Source: Scenedesmus sp. ARA3 (taxonomy: Eukaryota; Chlorophyta; Chlorophyceae; Sphaeropleales; Scenedesmaceae). Taken from it: a DNA stretch of 64,000 nt. The notes beneath the pieces are model-generated. The model had not been told where the DNA came from. It ran no database searches and saw only the letters and a program-made list of their open reading frames with translations. The DNA lies in NCBI GenBank assembly GCA_004335835.1, contig RWJK01001881.1, positions 347-64,346 of the forward strand. Direction: 5' to 3'. Positions within the stretch are counted from its first letter, which is position 1. Every line of letters starts with the position of its first letter. The position numbers and the translations under genes were made by a program. This document shows, one piece after another, positions 1-12,839 of the stretch.

Positions 1-402
1 GACAAGGACGTGCCCCAACAACTTTTTCTTTAATCTAACACCCAACAGTGTTTCACTGCGAGTGTGCTGGCTATAGGCAAGCACCGAGCATGGCATGTGT
101 TACTCAGGGTTCTGCAACCACAGAGCAGTGCACAGCAACAGCAGAGCGCTGCAAATCACAGACTACAGGCTGGCAGGCTGGCAATACAAGAGGGCGGTGA
201 CTGCAGCGCATCCGACTGTTACAGGGGCAGCACAGTCAGGCACACTATTGCTACAATGTACGAGTCGTTTGAGTGTGTCATTATCTTCATTTCCTCTGCA
301 CGGCCTGGGCTATACCAGTCCACACGCAGCCAGCCAGTACATGCCTGTGCAGCAGTGCCACCACCTGCCACCCCACACCTCACCCCAACCCCCAACCCCT
401 AC
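1..402. other. left-edge intron sequence
   Basis: This stretch lies downstream of the last visible translocase exon, whose donor is CACAG|GTAGGG at about 402. No further family motif can be read on the minus strand before the window ends, so it is most likely intron. No gene is seen on the plus strand. Confidence 0.5.
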
Positions 403-2599
403 CTGTGCCTTGAAGCTGTACTCCCACATCCTGTAGGCCACGCTGAAGCCAACCACACTGCTGGCCAGCGCTGCTGCTGTGCAATTGCTGCACAGCACAC
501 CCAGCACCTGGCCCCATGAGGCCCTGGGCCCTGGCTGCTGCTGCTGCTGTTGCTGGTGGTGCAGCTGTGGGCCCAGGGCCAGGTAGTGCTTGTTGAGCAG
601 CGCCTTGCAGCCAAACATCAGCCCCGCAGTGACCAGCATGGCCAGCACCAGCACCTGCGCCAGCGGAAAACAGGAAACACCGACATTCATACACCAGACA
701 TCATGCGCCTGCTGTGCCTGCAACATAACATGCAGCAGTCTGGGGTGCCTCGTCTACACAGTCCAGCAGAGGAGTCGCCGGCTGGTGCGCACACCTGCTG
801 TACCGCAGGATCAAGCAGCAGTCAACATCTGCAGCCTGCGGCAGGCAAAGGCGCTATGCAGTGAGGGCCTCAGGGCACCCCAGACAGCAGCAGCATGCAC
901 AGCAGTAGGCAGGGGATGGCAGCAGCCTCCTCAGCGCCACGCCATGACCCACACCCCTCACTATGCCCCAGCCCACCCTACTGGCATCACACGCCCTCAA
1001 CAGGTCCCCAGGCCACCCCTACTAGTCAGTACCTGCAGCACCGCGCCCATGCCGCCAGGCCCCACAGCGCGGTGCACCGCAGCGATGAAGCCGCCGCTGC
1101 CAGCCAGCCCCAGGTTGGCCAGCAGCCCCAGGCGGGGGTACAGCAGGCCCGCCTCCTCCATGCTGCACACCTCGTCAGCCACAGTCCTGCGGCCAGCAGC
1201 GGCAGGAGCGAGGTGAAGCTTGTGTCTCCTCAGTGTTTGAATGGTGACTAGTGCTATCCTCGTCCTGATGCTGCTGACTGGCATGCAGCGCCCTCCTGCT
1301 GCTGCTGCAAGCGCTGCTTCTTTGCACCTGACACCATCACAGTCCCAGCTGCTGGCAGCGGGCATCAGCTGCGGCCACTCCCAGCTGCTTGCCGCCTCAC
1401 CAGAAGGCCAGCGAGATCATGACAGGCCCGTACAGGTCAGCCACTACGTAGAACAGCGAGTACAGCGGCTGCTGCAGCACTGCAGCCAGCGCCCGCAGGC
1501 CCTGCGGCAGCAGCTGTGGAAGGCCTGCCAGCCAGGCTGGGTGGTGCAGGTGCGGCGCCAGGGGGTACAGCAGCACAGCGAAGAGGGTGTAGAAGGCCAG
1601 GAAGGGCGCGGCAGTGGCGTAGAACAGGTGCTGCGGGGGCACGCGTGGCACCTGCAGGAGGGGCGTGAGCAGCGGTATTTACTGGTGGGGCACTGGCGCG
1701 TGATAGATACGGTTAGCAGAGCACCGTGATGGTGGAGTTGACAACAGACACGTGAGCTGGCCTAGCGTGGTGCGACTGAGTTGGGTGGTTAGCTGCAGGT
1801 GGCAGGACAAATGCACAATGGCAAAGCATCAGCAGGGATGTCAGCAGCTGAGGACTGCGTCAGCTCTGTGCATGCACTAGCCGCTGACATGTGTGAGCAC
1901 GCAGCAGTTCCTGCCAGAATGCAACATATTGGCTGCCTGACAACTACAGCAGCAGCAGCAGCAGCAGCAGCGCACCCACCAGCACTGTCCTGTAGAAGCC
2001 GAAGAAGGCCAGCGAGGCGGGCAGGCTGCCCAGAGTGGTCAGGAAGGGCAGCGCCTCAGCACCCATGGCCATGACCACAATGCCGTCCTTCAGGCTCTGG
2101 GGCAGCAGCAGCAGCAGCAGCAGTTGTGGGGTTACAGGGCCGCTGATGACTGCTAGTGACAGCGTAAGGGTGGTGTGTGACTGCTGCCTGAGATGCAGCA
2201 TGTGCAGCACAGTGCCTGCGGCTCTTCGCCAGCAACCGCAAACACAAGTGATCGGCCATGTGCGGCACTGTATGCGTACAGCTCCTTAGCAGCAACAGGG
2301 GCTCCTGCAGTGTCTCTGTTCACGTATGCCTGCGTGAGTGACACAGCATTATACTGGTAGTGCGACTGATGCAGTCACACTACTGGTGCAGTACGCCCCA
2401 CCTGCAGCATGGTGAAGATGAAGGTGCTGGCGAAGAACAGCACCGACAGCAGCACCGCCTTCCTCCAGGACTTGCCAAACAGCAGCTGCAGCGGGTTGGG
2501 CAGCTCAGACATGTTTGGTGCACGCTGCTGCTGCTGCTGCTGCCCTTGTTCCAGGTGCTGTGGGGTGCTGCTGCTGCCACCTGGTCTCATGTTGCCCAT
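403..2599 (-). CDS. TLC-family (plastid-type) ATP/ADP translocase, 5' part only
   Basis: Non-mitochondrial nucleotide transporter that exchanges ATP for ADP, usually across the plastid envelope. Five exons fit in phase on the minus strand: 2402-2599, 1980-2096, 1401-1651, 1033-1186 and 403-654, each with GT-AG ends. Family hallmarks in order are a cytosolic start 'PLQLLFGKSWRKAVLLS', 'SLKDGIVVMAMGAEALPFL', 'HLFYATAAPFLAFYTLF', 'SLFYVVADLYGPVMISLAFW' followed by an 'ADEV..MEEA..LYP' segment, and a later 'VVGFSVAYRMWEYSFK' helix. About 325 residues are present against 500-600 for the family; the remaining exons must lie left of base 1. ATG codons at 2599 and 2512 are both possible. The frame stays open upstream to 2971 with Ser/Ala/Gln-rich sequence, so a plastid transit peptide may begin earlier. 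The family assignment is firm; the nucleotide specificity is inferred. Confidence 0.85.
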
Positions 2600-4607
2600 C
2601 GCCGAGCTAGACGCCGCTGCATCCGGCCCTGCTGCTGCTACTTTCACTGTAGGAGGAGCAGCACGATACCCAGTCGTGCTTATGCTACTCAAGTATGTTG
2701 CAAACTGACCGTGCGTATGACTCACCCCTGCTGCTGCATGGGCGCCGTTGCTGCAGCTGCTGCTGGTGCTGCCGCCGCGTGTGCCAGGCACGCTCAAAAC
2801 GATGCCTGGTTTTCTTTTAAAAAAAATTGCTGTTTGTAAGCCGCACACAACATGCGAATTTCTTGTGTTTTGTACAGCCTGGCATGCTGCTGCTGTTGGC
2901 CTACGTTGCTGCAGCAAACGCCTCTGCCAACAGCACGTTAGCTCATGGCAGGCAGCCATCACTACGACCACTGAAAATAATGACTTTATGGCTCATCATC
3001 GCCGTGTTGCGCTGCGTTTCAGAATCACGGAAAGCAGGCTGGCATGCGTGCATGTCGAAGCAAAGTACGGAACGGCAGATGTTTGCAGTGATCTACAAAG
3101 AGTGAAGGCGTGACAGCGAGTTAAACAAACAAGGAACGTTTGGTGTTGCTCTAACGGGTACTCTGGCTCACGTGCTGGGCCGACTACTGTTCTGCACAAG
3201 CTGCATGCAGCTGAAGCAAAAGCTGCCGACACACCCCAGCACAAACTGCACAAAGGAGCAGCACTTTTCTAGGGATAGCCGCGTTACAAGGCCAATATAT
3301 GCTGTTGCAAGATGCTGGAAAAACACTAGCAGCAACCCACGTAAGATAGTAGTCAAGAACCCTACCTGCAGCAAGCTGTTGTTGTAACAGTGCAAGTACG
3401 CAAACCCCATGCACCAACATCCAGCTCAACTGCTCAGCAGCAACTTGCAGGAGTCGTGCTGTGCACCTGTCACATGCTATGGCCATGCATCTTGCAAAGG
3501 GTAGGTTACGACCTATACTAGCTGGCAGGCAATGCGTGAATATGTTATCGATACGACAAACCATGCGGGAAGATGATGCAACAAGGACGAATACAAGCAC
3601 CCCAGCGATGTGCCGCCAGACATGATACGCTGTAAGCAACACCCTGATGCATCCCTGCGAGTTTTGAAGGACAAGGAGAATGACTGCAGGTAGCCACCCG
3701 TACACATTGCCAAAGACGACATGAGTGCCAGCGGCCAACAATTACTTGTTGCTTGCAAACATGCTCAATCAGTGTTGACAAACAGTTGTCATTGTACATG
3801 TAGTAGTGGACCTAAGCAGGCTGTGCAGCAGCCATCTATCAAGCCTGCACCGTAGTGACGAGGCGCTGCCACCATTGAGGACGAACCGCACACCATGCCA
3901 ACAACCCCACTGTGATGATGCTAGCACTGACCAAAGCACTTCCCCTGCGGACCATGCACCCCACAAGCAAAGGGTGCCCAACGTCTGCAGTGCTTAGTGA
4001 TGATACCACGACCACCTCCCGCTGCTGCTGCCTCAATAGTAGCACCTGCTGAAAGGATGACTGGTGACACATTGACCACCTACAGGGCCAAAGCACGCGC
4101 TGGGAGTGCCGATAATCAGACAAACAAAGGCCAAGCCAAAACCACCCTTTTCAGCCACGACGCTGGCATCCTGTGTTGCGCAAAGTGCATCAAACTGTGT
4201 GCATAAACCGTACCTGAGCAACCAACACACTGCACCGGTTCCTACACTGTCCTGCCTGCAAGCAACACACTCACAACTCAGCTACAACCTTTGCATCTCC
4301 TGCAACACCATCTACCTGAAGCACCAGCACAGCACTGAACAGCTGCCGCCGACTCCCCACCAGTTTCGACACCTCCACAGCAACCGCAGCCTGCAAGGCC
4401 AGGCTCGCCCATGCATCACCCTGCTGGCACCCAGCCCCTGCTGCAGCACCACCTGCCACGGCCCCTCCTTTCACCCAGCCAACCACACAGCGCGATTTGT
4501 CTTACGACTGCGCACACAACAGCAGCTGCCTGCAACTAGCCACCCCATCCAGCCTCCCAGCCGCTGCTGCCAGGCCACCCTCAGCAACCACCCCTGCTGG
4601 CTCCACC
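2600..4607. other. intergenic / possible 5' leader, no convincing gene
   Basis: This stretch separates the translocase start from the 3' end of the plastid membrane protein. Bases 2600-2971 stay open in the translocase frame and may be leader. From 3000 to 4600 there are only open frames of poor composition and no recognisable motif. The pyrimidine/proline-rich segment 4250-4600 is probably the 3' flank of the downstream gene. Confidence 0.4.
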
Positions 4608-5234
4608 CTACCACAGCGCCCAGTGCTTGCTGGCGGGCTTGGCTGCGCCCCCGCCCTCCTCCAGGGCGCGCCGCCCCGCGTCCACGCCCTCCAGCAGCAG
4701 CAGCGCCTCCTCCACCACCAGCGTGCCCACCAGCCGCCGCAGCACCTGCCGCACCACCAGGTCGTCCTGGAAGGAGCCGTTGCCGGGCGGCAGCTGCGCG
4801 GCAGCAGAAGAGGCAGCAGCAGCAGCAGCAGCAGCAGACGGCAGTCATGTAAGCGACTCGATCAGCTACTTCCGCACCCTAAACGTGTGCGTGCAGGCCT
4901 CCAGTAGTCGAGTTAACAGCAGCACAACATGCCTACGAATGCGGTGCACAGTAGACGATGACGCACTGTCACCATGCTCAAGCACAGCATAGCCCGACAC
5001 AGCGCCGAAGCCAGCAACCTGCATGCAGCTGACGCACCAATAGCAATGATGGGACGCTGGTAAATGTCAGCTGCGTCTTGCAAATCCTCTCACCAGATCG
5101 TCCAGATGCTGCTCAATCAGCTTGTCTATCTCAGCGCGGTGGGCGGGGCTGCTCAGGCCCCCGGGGGACGACAGCACCGTCGCACTCAGCAGCGCAGCCA
5201 CATCAGGCTGGTGCCGCTGCTGCGCGCCATCACC

Positions 5235-5272
<38 letters not shown>

Positions 5273-6856
5273 GGCTGGCTGCTGCTGTGCGTGCTGGCCC
5301 GAAGCCCAGCTTGCGCGACAGCAGCTTGGTGCGCACCAGCCGCTCACAGTCCCTACAGCAGCAGCAACAACGTTATGCGCTATTGATTCCGTTGACGCAA
5401 GTACATGACGATTCAAGCAGCAGCGCGACATCGCGGTACAGCGTGCACAAATGCGCAGCACGACAGCCATACAGCGCCCTCTGCCCCGTGCGCTCCCGCC
5501 GCACCTCATCTGCTGGTCCAGCGCCTCAGCCGCGCCAGCAGCCAGGCGCGCCTTGAGCCCCGGCAGGTCCTCGCCCTCCAGCGGCTGGCCCTGGCCCAGC
5601 TCACGCAGCGCCGCCACGCGGCCCGGCCGCGGCGCCCCGGGGGCCACATAGCTGCAGGGCACAGGCACGCAGGCGGTGCAGAGGAGATGTGCGGAGAGCA
5701 GGAGTGGTGCAGCCACCACAAGGAGCAGCAATGGTAAGCTGCTGCTGCTGTTGCGGGTGCGCAATGGCCTGGTGTCATGTACGCGGGGTGCTGTGCAACA
5801 CTGCAGCTAAGTTTCTGCACTGCACTGGTTTAAATGCATGTGGCGGTTAGCTGCATGCCGCTAGGGGCGCTGCTGTGTGTCATGTCTCTACAGCTGCCAC
5901 CCACCTGCGGACGTGTGCGTCCAAAAACTCGCCATAGCTTGGCGGCAGCTCAGCCCGGTCAGATGGGCTCTGCTGCTTGCCGTTGCTGCCACTAGCTGCT
6001 GCATCCTCCTGTTGCAGCAGCACAAGCAACACACAACAACATATAACAATACTCAGCGTCATGGCAGGAGTAGCTCGCGGTGTGCACCCACAGCACACTG
6101 CTCCTGCATGCAACAGCATGCACTCCATTGCACTGCATCAGCAATTGGTCTACTGGCAGAGTTGCTACCTGCTTACACCTGCTGCTGCTAACCCCCAAAT
6201 CCTTACGGTTGCTGCTGTTGCTGCTGCTGCCGCTGTTGCTCACCTCATCCAGGAAGCTGGACAGCCAGAGGTACAGCAGCATTACAGTGAAGTAGGTCAC
6301 CACCACAATCAGCAGCGTGCCCAAGATGTCTGGGGACTCTGCCACACTCGAGTCCAAGTAGGTGTCTGTGTAGTCAAAAGAGTCGGAGGCCCAGGCTGGC
6401 AGCAGCGGCAGCAGCAGCGACGCGGCAGCAGCACCGCAGCCTGCCAGCAGGCTCGGGAGCGGCACTGGCAGCTGCACCCTGCAACCAGAGAGACAGCAGC
6501 GGATGGTGAGCTGTGGCCATGGTGCAACAGTGATGCTGCTGGTCTATGCAGCTGACAGCATGCTGAGCTGTGCTGTGCAGGTGCAGTGTGCCACAGTCAT
6601 GTTGACTACGTTGCCACCAGTGCAGACAGCATGCTCAACCCGAGTTCCAGCCATGTCGATGCCCTGATGCGCATCTCCACTGCTGCTGTCCTGCTGTTGC
6701 ACAGGCTGTTCTGTCTCACCTAGCGGGTTGCCTTGAAAGTGGTTTGCGCTGGTCTGACCCATCGCTCAGCTTGCACAGGCACTGTGCATGCAGCGGGCGG
6801 AGTGCACGCTGCTGGGGCTTCGACACTCTCGGCACCCAGCAGCTGCTTTGCAGCAT
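4608..6856 (-). CDS. uncharacterised plastid (probably thylakoid) membrane protein
   Basis: Family not recognised. Six exons join with consistent phase: 6720-6856, 6244-6478, 5905-6008, 5505-5651, 5094-5352 and 4608-4793 (stop TAG), giving about 355 residues. The first 45 residues start at ATG 6856, are rich in Ser/Arg/Lys/Gln and nearly free of acids, like a chloroplast transit peptide. Residues 55-76 form an Ala/Leu-rich hydrophobic stretch ending in A-W-A before 'SDSFDYTDTYLD', like a thylakoid lumen signal with an AxA cleavage site. A strong transmembrane helix lies at about 97-118 ('GTLLIVVVTYFTVMLLYLWL'). The remaining 230 residues are soluble, with a poly-Ser run and helical charged segments such as 'ERLVRTKLLSRKLGFGPAR' and 'DDLVVRQVLRRLVGTLVVEE'. 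I infer a thylakoid protein with a short lumenal N-terminus and a long stromal tail. The exon structure is inferred by eye. Confidence 0.6.
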
Positions 6857-7347
6857 CCGACAGCTGCAGTGCGCACGCAAACAAAACTAGTTCACGTATT
6901 CAGCGAACAACAAACGATCTAAGACAGGTGCATGCACACAAACTTCGCGCACCTGGACATGTGATTTTGCCTGACTAGAAGCAAACGTTTCGGACTTCAA
7001 TACGACAAGTTATAGCGATCGAACCGAATAACTACTTGATCAGGGGAGCAACGGGTCTCGCCAGTGCTGCTGATGCTGCCTCTGCACTGCTGAGAAGTCT
7101 CTACCACGTCAACTCAGAAACGCAGGTGCACAATTGTAAACGACCTTTTGTGGTTGAAAATGACACTCAGCCACACAAGGGAGCACCCCTACAAGAAGAC
7201 AGGGAGGGGGCACACCATGCCAGGGCATTGGACCTGGACCCTGCAACTGTAACAGAACACGGACGTCACATAGCGTGTGCTCACAGCAGGCTGCTGCCCA
7301 GCGCCTCACACGCACCATAGCACCTCACAGAGGTGCATAGTCTCAGA
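6857..7347. other. intergenic, likely promoter of the plastid protein
   Basis: Between the ATG of the plastid protein (6856, minus) and the 3' end of the helicase gene (7348, minus). It is less GC-rich than the exons. No conserved motif or RNA gene was seen. Confidence 0.4.
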
Positions 7348-8145
7348 TCATGCTGTGCGCTGCCTCTGCCGTGCGTAGAACTGCGCCAGCAGCTTGTAAG
7401 CCTGCCCAAACTCGCCAGCTGTCGGCACAAACGACCGCTGCACCCAGCCAGGCAGCTTCTGCACGGGCAGCTGCCTGCCGCCTTGCTGCTGCTGCTGCTG
7501 CTGTGCTGCTGCCCACTGTGCAGGCCCTGCCACCCAGCGGCTGTCCACCATGACTACTGCTGCGTAGTCGCCCTTATGCCGCACCACCCTTCCCACACAC
7601 TGGTTGACTGCCTTGAAGCACAGGTCGTCATAGTAGTCACGCCCAGTCAGCAACCGCCGCCGCCGCTGCTGTTGCTGCTGAGCGGGCCTGTCCTGGTGCA
7701 GCTGGCTGGGCACATCACTGCTGCCAGTTGCACCCGCAGCACCAGCAGGGTCTGCAGCTGCTGCCGCCGACGAGTCCTGCACTGCAGGCACTGGCTTCTG
7801 CTGCTTGGCAGTGCTGCTGCTGCTGGCTGAAGCTGCCAAGCTTCGGCCCGCATTGACTACCTGAAATGCGGACACCTGCCGCGGGACCGCCTCCATCTGC
7901 TGCTGCTCGGGCTGTTGCTGATCTGCCTGCTCCTGCAGTTGGGCTGAGTGATTGTGCTGTGCTCCTACCGCTGCCGATACCGCTGGTGGTGGTGGTGCTG
8001 CCGATGCTGCTGCTGCTGGTGCTGCTGCTGCTGCCGCCTGCTTGTCCAGGTATGCCATCCTCTCCTTGAGCTCAGGGTCGCTGGGGTTGGGGTAGGGCAT
8101 GCCCAGCATCACCACACACCTGGCAAGCATCAGTGCGCCAGGCCC

Positions 8146-8185
<40 letters not shown>

Positions 8186-9605
8186 TTGGCAGTGTGAGGC
8201 TCGTCATGCCAGGTGCATCACTGGATGTGGAACAGCCGCATACACTGGTCGTGCACATGCCCACACCATGCTATCAAAATAGCAGTTGTAGACATAGCGT
8301 GTGCATACGTTTGCATTATACATGTAAGCAGAGGACCTAAACTGGTTGTGAATTTATGCAGTACATTGCGAGACAGGCAGCACATACAAGCAGCAGCACG
8401 CAACCGCAGCATGCCTCGCCAGCTGTTGAGCTGCTGCTGCACTGTGGGTGCCTCACCTGCCCAGGCCATCACCAAAGTTGATGCCCTCTGACAGCTTGCC
8501 ACCCACCACGCACAGCATCACAGCGCCACTGGGGCCTGCAGCGCTGCCCCCTGCAGCAGGCGCTGCCGCTGCCTGGGTGCTGGGCTGCTGTGCAGGCGTG
8601 GCTGCTGCGGGGCAGCAGGCGGCTGCGTATGCTGTCAGAACTTGCTCAACCTCAGTGGCTGACCTGGGCTCCCTGCAGAGCAGGCAGCAGCAGCAGCAAC
8701 CGCAGCAAGGGCAGCAGGAGATTTTGTGCACTTCAAAGGAGGTATCCCTCACACCGCATGTTCGCTGCAGCATGCCAGTTGCCATGGCACCCGCAGCCAC
8801 ATTCAGCCACCTGTCAAGCCCAGCTGCCTGTCACACGCAGCACCACCGCACAGCCTGCCAGCCACCACCACGGCCGCCTCATTCCGCTGCGCATCTTCCG
8901 CATGCATGCACCAATGACCTGCAGTTGCAGCCGCCGTCCGCTCCCTCCCTCGCCCCACCTGAACAGCTGCTTGCGCTGCTGCAGCCGTGCCAGCAGCCCA
9001 CTGCCCTGCCAGCGGCCCGCCAGCGCCTCCAAATACCCAAAGCTGGGCGCAAACACCACCAGGCCCTCTGGCACAACAGCCGCAAGGTTCAGCAGCAGCT
9101 GCCCAAGCTCATCTATCACCGCACCATCACCCCGCGACTCGTGCCGCAGGTTGAGGGCTTTGCCGGAGGGCCCCGCGCCAACACACACAGCCAGCAGCTG
9201 ATCAGGCGGCACCACGTGGCCGCACTCAAAGTGCCGCAGGCGCTCCGGGGGCAGGTCGGGGAAGAGCTGCGCGCGCAGGCCCTCAACAGGCGCCAGCGTG
9301 CCAGAGACCAGCAGCACGCTGCGCGCGCTGGCCAGCAGCCGGCCGAAGTGCCGCGCGGCGTTGAGCAGCACATAGCGCATGCGGCCGCCCCGCGCAGGCT
9401 GCGCTGCTGCTGACGATGACAGGTCAGCTTCTCTCGTGCTGTCGCCTATTGCTGCTGTTGCTGCTGCTGCTGCTGGTGGTGTTGCTGCTGCTGGCTCTAT
9501 GATGACGCGGCCGTCTGCGTCTGTGCTGGTGAGTGACAGCAGGAACGAGACAAAGCTGTGGATGGCTGACACGCCATCACGCGCAGACAGCTGGCCCAGC
9601 TGCTG

Positions 9606-9639
<34 letters not shown>

Positions 9640-10010
9640 GATTGCGGGCCAGCGTCTGCCTCAGCATTAGTGACCTCGGAGGCCTGCTGCTTCTGCTGCT
9701 GCTGCTGCTGCTGTTTTTTGTTCCGCTGCAGTTCTACGCTGCCAGCTGCCTGGGCCACTGCCACTGCAGTGTAGCCAGACACCTGCATGTGCAAGCCAGC
9801 AGCAGCAGACGAGCATGCGGCACGTCAGGAAGCTGCCATAACCTGTACATGCAGGCAGCCATTTGCAGCTCACATGCTGGCTCATGCTGCGTTGCACAGT
9901 TCCACGACGTGGGGTGGCACGTGTTATGCCAGCCATGGCACACTTGCGCGGCCTGCACTGCATGCTGCGATTCACAATGCGCATGGCACTTTTGAGACTC
10001 TAAACACATC

Positions 10011-10050
<40 letters not shown>

Positions 10051-11813
10051 ACCAAGCCCACACCTTGAAGGCCATCTTGTTGTCCCTCACCCAGCGCGCC
10101 AGCTCAAACATGTTCACGTTGTCCAGCCCCAAGTCAAACAGCAGGTCATTCACACCCACCACACGCCCGGCAGCAGCAGCAGCAAGACCTGCAGCAGGCT
10201 GGCTGGTTGTCGCCTGCTGCTGCTGCTGCCGGGCCAGGCAGCCGTGCAGTGCTGCTGCAATGCGCAGCAGCAGCTGCAGGTTCTGTGCATTGGTGGGGGC
10301 CAGGAAGGCCTTGAAGCGCTCAAAGTACGCGCTCAGGCTGCGCTGCACAGACAACAGCTGCCAGGCTGCAGCAAGCGCCATAAACAAGCAGCGCAGCACA
10401 GCAGAGCGCAGCACAGCGATGTGGGTGAGCCGGAGACACGTGCTGAGCAGTAACTTGCAGGAACAGGGCCCTGACAATGCAGCTGCACACGCGGTGCAGC
10501 AGTGTGGGCACCAGTCCAGGCTGGACCAGCCGGCACTTACATGCAGGTGGTCGGCAGTTAACAGACGCCTCAACAGCATCACCATTAAAATCATCTGCCC
10601 ACCACAGTATGTTCCAGCAGACGTCAATGCACCCGCATCGCCCACCTGACACTGCGGTGCTGTGTGCGCCGTTGATGGCGTCCAGCAAGTTATGTGCCTC
10701 ATCAAACACCACCACGCTGCCCTGCAGCTGGATGCCCAGGCTGTCGCGGGCCTCAGGCAGCAGCACGGAGCTGTAGGGCGCAAGCACCACGTCAACAGCA
10801 GGCACGGCACGCCGCGAGCCGTAATAGGGGCACGCCTGCAGCGCAATGTGCGCAACATGCGGCACACCAGGAAGAGGCGCAGGCGGCAGACAGGACAGCA
10901 TTGAATCGATTTTTACGATCTTCAAAGGCCGTGCGCAGTGCGAGAGTCGCAGCAGCAGATTTGGATGGGGCAAAGCCATAGCAGTGTGCAACCACCTGGG
11001 ATGCATGGGTTGATGTACATATATCGGAGAGGCTTCCCATTGCAACAGAGTGCAAACAAACCAATGCTGCGCATGGCCTGGCGCCCCGCGCTCACCTTCT
11101 TCCTGCGGCCCATGCTGGCCAGCTCCTCCACATCAATAGGCGCAGCCAGCACCAGCTCCCCAAACTCCTCCCAGGCAGCAGCACCGCCCTCAACAGCCAG
11201 GAAGGGGCAGCCGGCCTTCGCCTGCCGCTGCCGCTGCCGGCTGCGCTGCTTGGCCGGCTGCTGCATCAGGCCCACCACGCCACCCTTGCTGTCGCTAGCT
11301 GCGGCGGATGTGCTAGCTGCTGCTGCTGCTGCTGCCTTGCGGCTGCTGGAGGCCCTGCTGCGCTGCAGGTCCAGGCAGCGCTCGTTGATCTGGGACAGCT
11401 CACCCAGCCGCAGCACCTGCAGCAGCACATTCAGCAGCAAAATGACTGTTTTAGTACAATGGTTTTAGGCTACCTCCATGCTAACCTAAGTCGGGGTCCA
11501 ACAGGCACGACCAAATGGATCAACCAATATGTGCTCACAACATTTCAGTGCACATAACAGATGTACTGCATTTGCGTGCATGTGACATGAGACCATCCTG
11601 CTGCCGCTGCCACCTGCTGCTGCTGCTGGCCGCTGCTGCCCCTGCCGGCTGCGTCACTCCCCGCCCACCTCGTCGTTCACGCACAGGTTCCTGCGCGAGC
11701 CCACCGCCACCAGCATCACGCTGTCAGCAAAGCGTGTGCGGTGCAGCTCCCCAACAAACTGCGACAGCTGCGAGTGCGTGCGGCTGCAGAAGATGAGCTG
11801 AGGCTGCCGCCGC

Positions 11814-11844
<31 letters not shown>

Positions 11845-12839
11845 CAGCACTTCCCTCTCCTGGTGCTGCCGCAGCATCTTCAGCAGCTTGCACCGCTGCT
11901 GCAGTGCTATCTTCATCGCTGCTGCTGATGATGTAGCCGGACTCTGTTGCTGTGCGTTTGCTGCCGGTTGCGCCACCAGCTGCTGCTCCGTCAGCATCAA
12001 CAAGGAATTCTGATACGTCATTGCCATGCTCGTCCAGCACTTGGACTTGCCGCCGCCGCTGCTGCTTATTGCTCTGCGTGGCGGGCAGTTGGCGGCAACC
12101 TCACTGTTGGGTGTGGCGCGATGCCGCTGCTGCTGGTGTCTGCATTGCAGTCCTGGACAACAACTACACATGCCAGCTACGCAACGGAACACCATGGTTG
12201 GTCTTGTAACACAGCTATGTTTATACATGGTCAGAACCACCAACTGTAACAGCTGCAGTCCACCTGCTTCGCCTTCTGCGCTGGCTGATGGTCTGGCTGT
12301 GCTGCAGGATGGTTGCCCCCAAAGTTCTGCATCCAATCAGGCAGTGCTGCATCCTCCTCTGCACAGCACACCAAGCATAACGAGGATTACATCCTGCGTT
12401 CAACTTGCTATCAGTTCCTGCATGTCCTTGCCTTCCAAGCACATGCTCGCCTAACAAGCAGTACAGTTGCATAACACCTGGCGTCAGATGTCCTGGCCTG
12501 TGTGTACGCCTACCTGCTGCCTTTGCGGCTTCAGCAGCAGCTGCTGCTGCCAGAGCTTGATGCTCATCCTCCAACCATTTCAAAGTGCTGCAGATGATGC
12601 TCAGTGTTTTCCCTGTGCCTGTAGTTGAAGCAGCAACAGTGCTAGCAGCAGCAGGCATGACAGCAGCAGAGCAGAGCACTCATGTACCAAGCATCTACCG
12701 TACCTGTAGGACTTTCAAATAGACCGACTTGTTTCTGTTGCAGTGCTTCATACAGGTTGATCATGAGCTGCTGTTGAATTTCATAGGGCGGGTAGGGGAA
12801 GGCAGCCAGCATCTCAGCGTGTGGTGCTGCAGATGCCAT
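7348..12839 (-). CDS. DDX11: DDX11/CHL1-type Fe-S DNA helicase (XPD-like superfamily 2)
   Basis: ATP-dependent 5'-3' DNA helicase of the XPD/FANCJ/RTEL1/DDX11 group. The eukaryotic family acts in sister-chromatid cohesion and fork maintenance in the nucleus. The gene has many exons. From the N-terminus it shows 'FPYPPYEIQQQLM', a Walker A 'ESPTGTGKTLS' split by an intron (donor at 12704, acceptor before 12618), and 'FCSRTHSQLSQFV'. Four cysteines suit the 4Fe-4S domain: 'SRRNLCVND', 'INERCLDLQ', 'AGCPFL' and 'ACPYYGSR'. Then come 'VVVFDEAHNLLD' (DEAH), 'VLLVSGTLAPVEG', 'CGHVVPPDQLL', 'VVPEGLVVFAPSFGYL', 'VVGGKLSEGINFGDGLGR' and 'AVNQCVGRVVRHKGDYA' near the end. Exon order and motif order agree with DDX11 rather than XPD or RTEL1. 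The ATG at 12839 is chosen because the upstream in-frame extension begins with GTG. Long Gln/Ala/Ser tracts interrupt the protein (for example near 9400-9720 and 7750-8040). Confidence 0.92.
8147..8184 (+). repeat. (CAG)n microsatellite in helicase intron
   Basis: About 12 perfect CAG units between the exon carrying 'GMPYPNPSDPEL' and the exon carrying the 'GGKLSEGINF' motif, so it appears intronic. Confidence 0.9.
10013..10049 (+). repeat. (CAG)n microsatellite in helicase intron
   Basis: About 12 perfect units beside the exon encoding 'ELARWVRDNKMAFK', on the intron side of its donor. Confidence 0.9.

Noticed and set aside
4106..4852. 248-codon Pro/His-rich open frame on the plus strand
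   Set aside because: It overlaps the last exon of the plastid protein on the minus strand, whose splice phases and motif content fit better. The plus frame is its shadow plus low-complexity flank.
7348..12839. XPD or RTEL1 identity for the helicase
   Set aside because: The order and wording of motifs (INERC, CPYYGSR, CGHVVP, VVGGKLSEGINF, AVNQCVGRVVRHKGDYA) fit DDX11/CHL1 better, and no RTEL1-type C-terminal extension follows.
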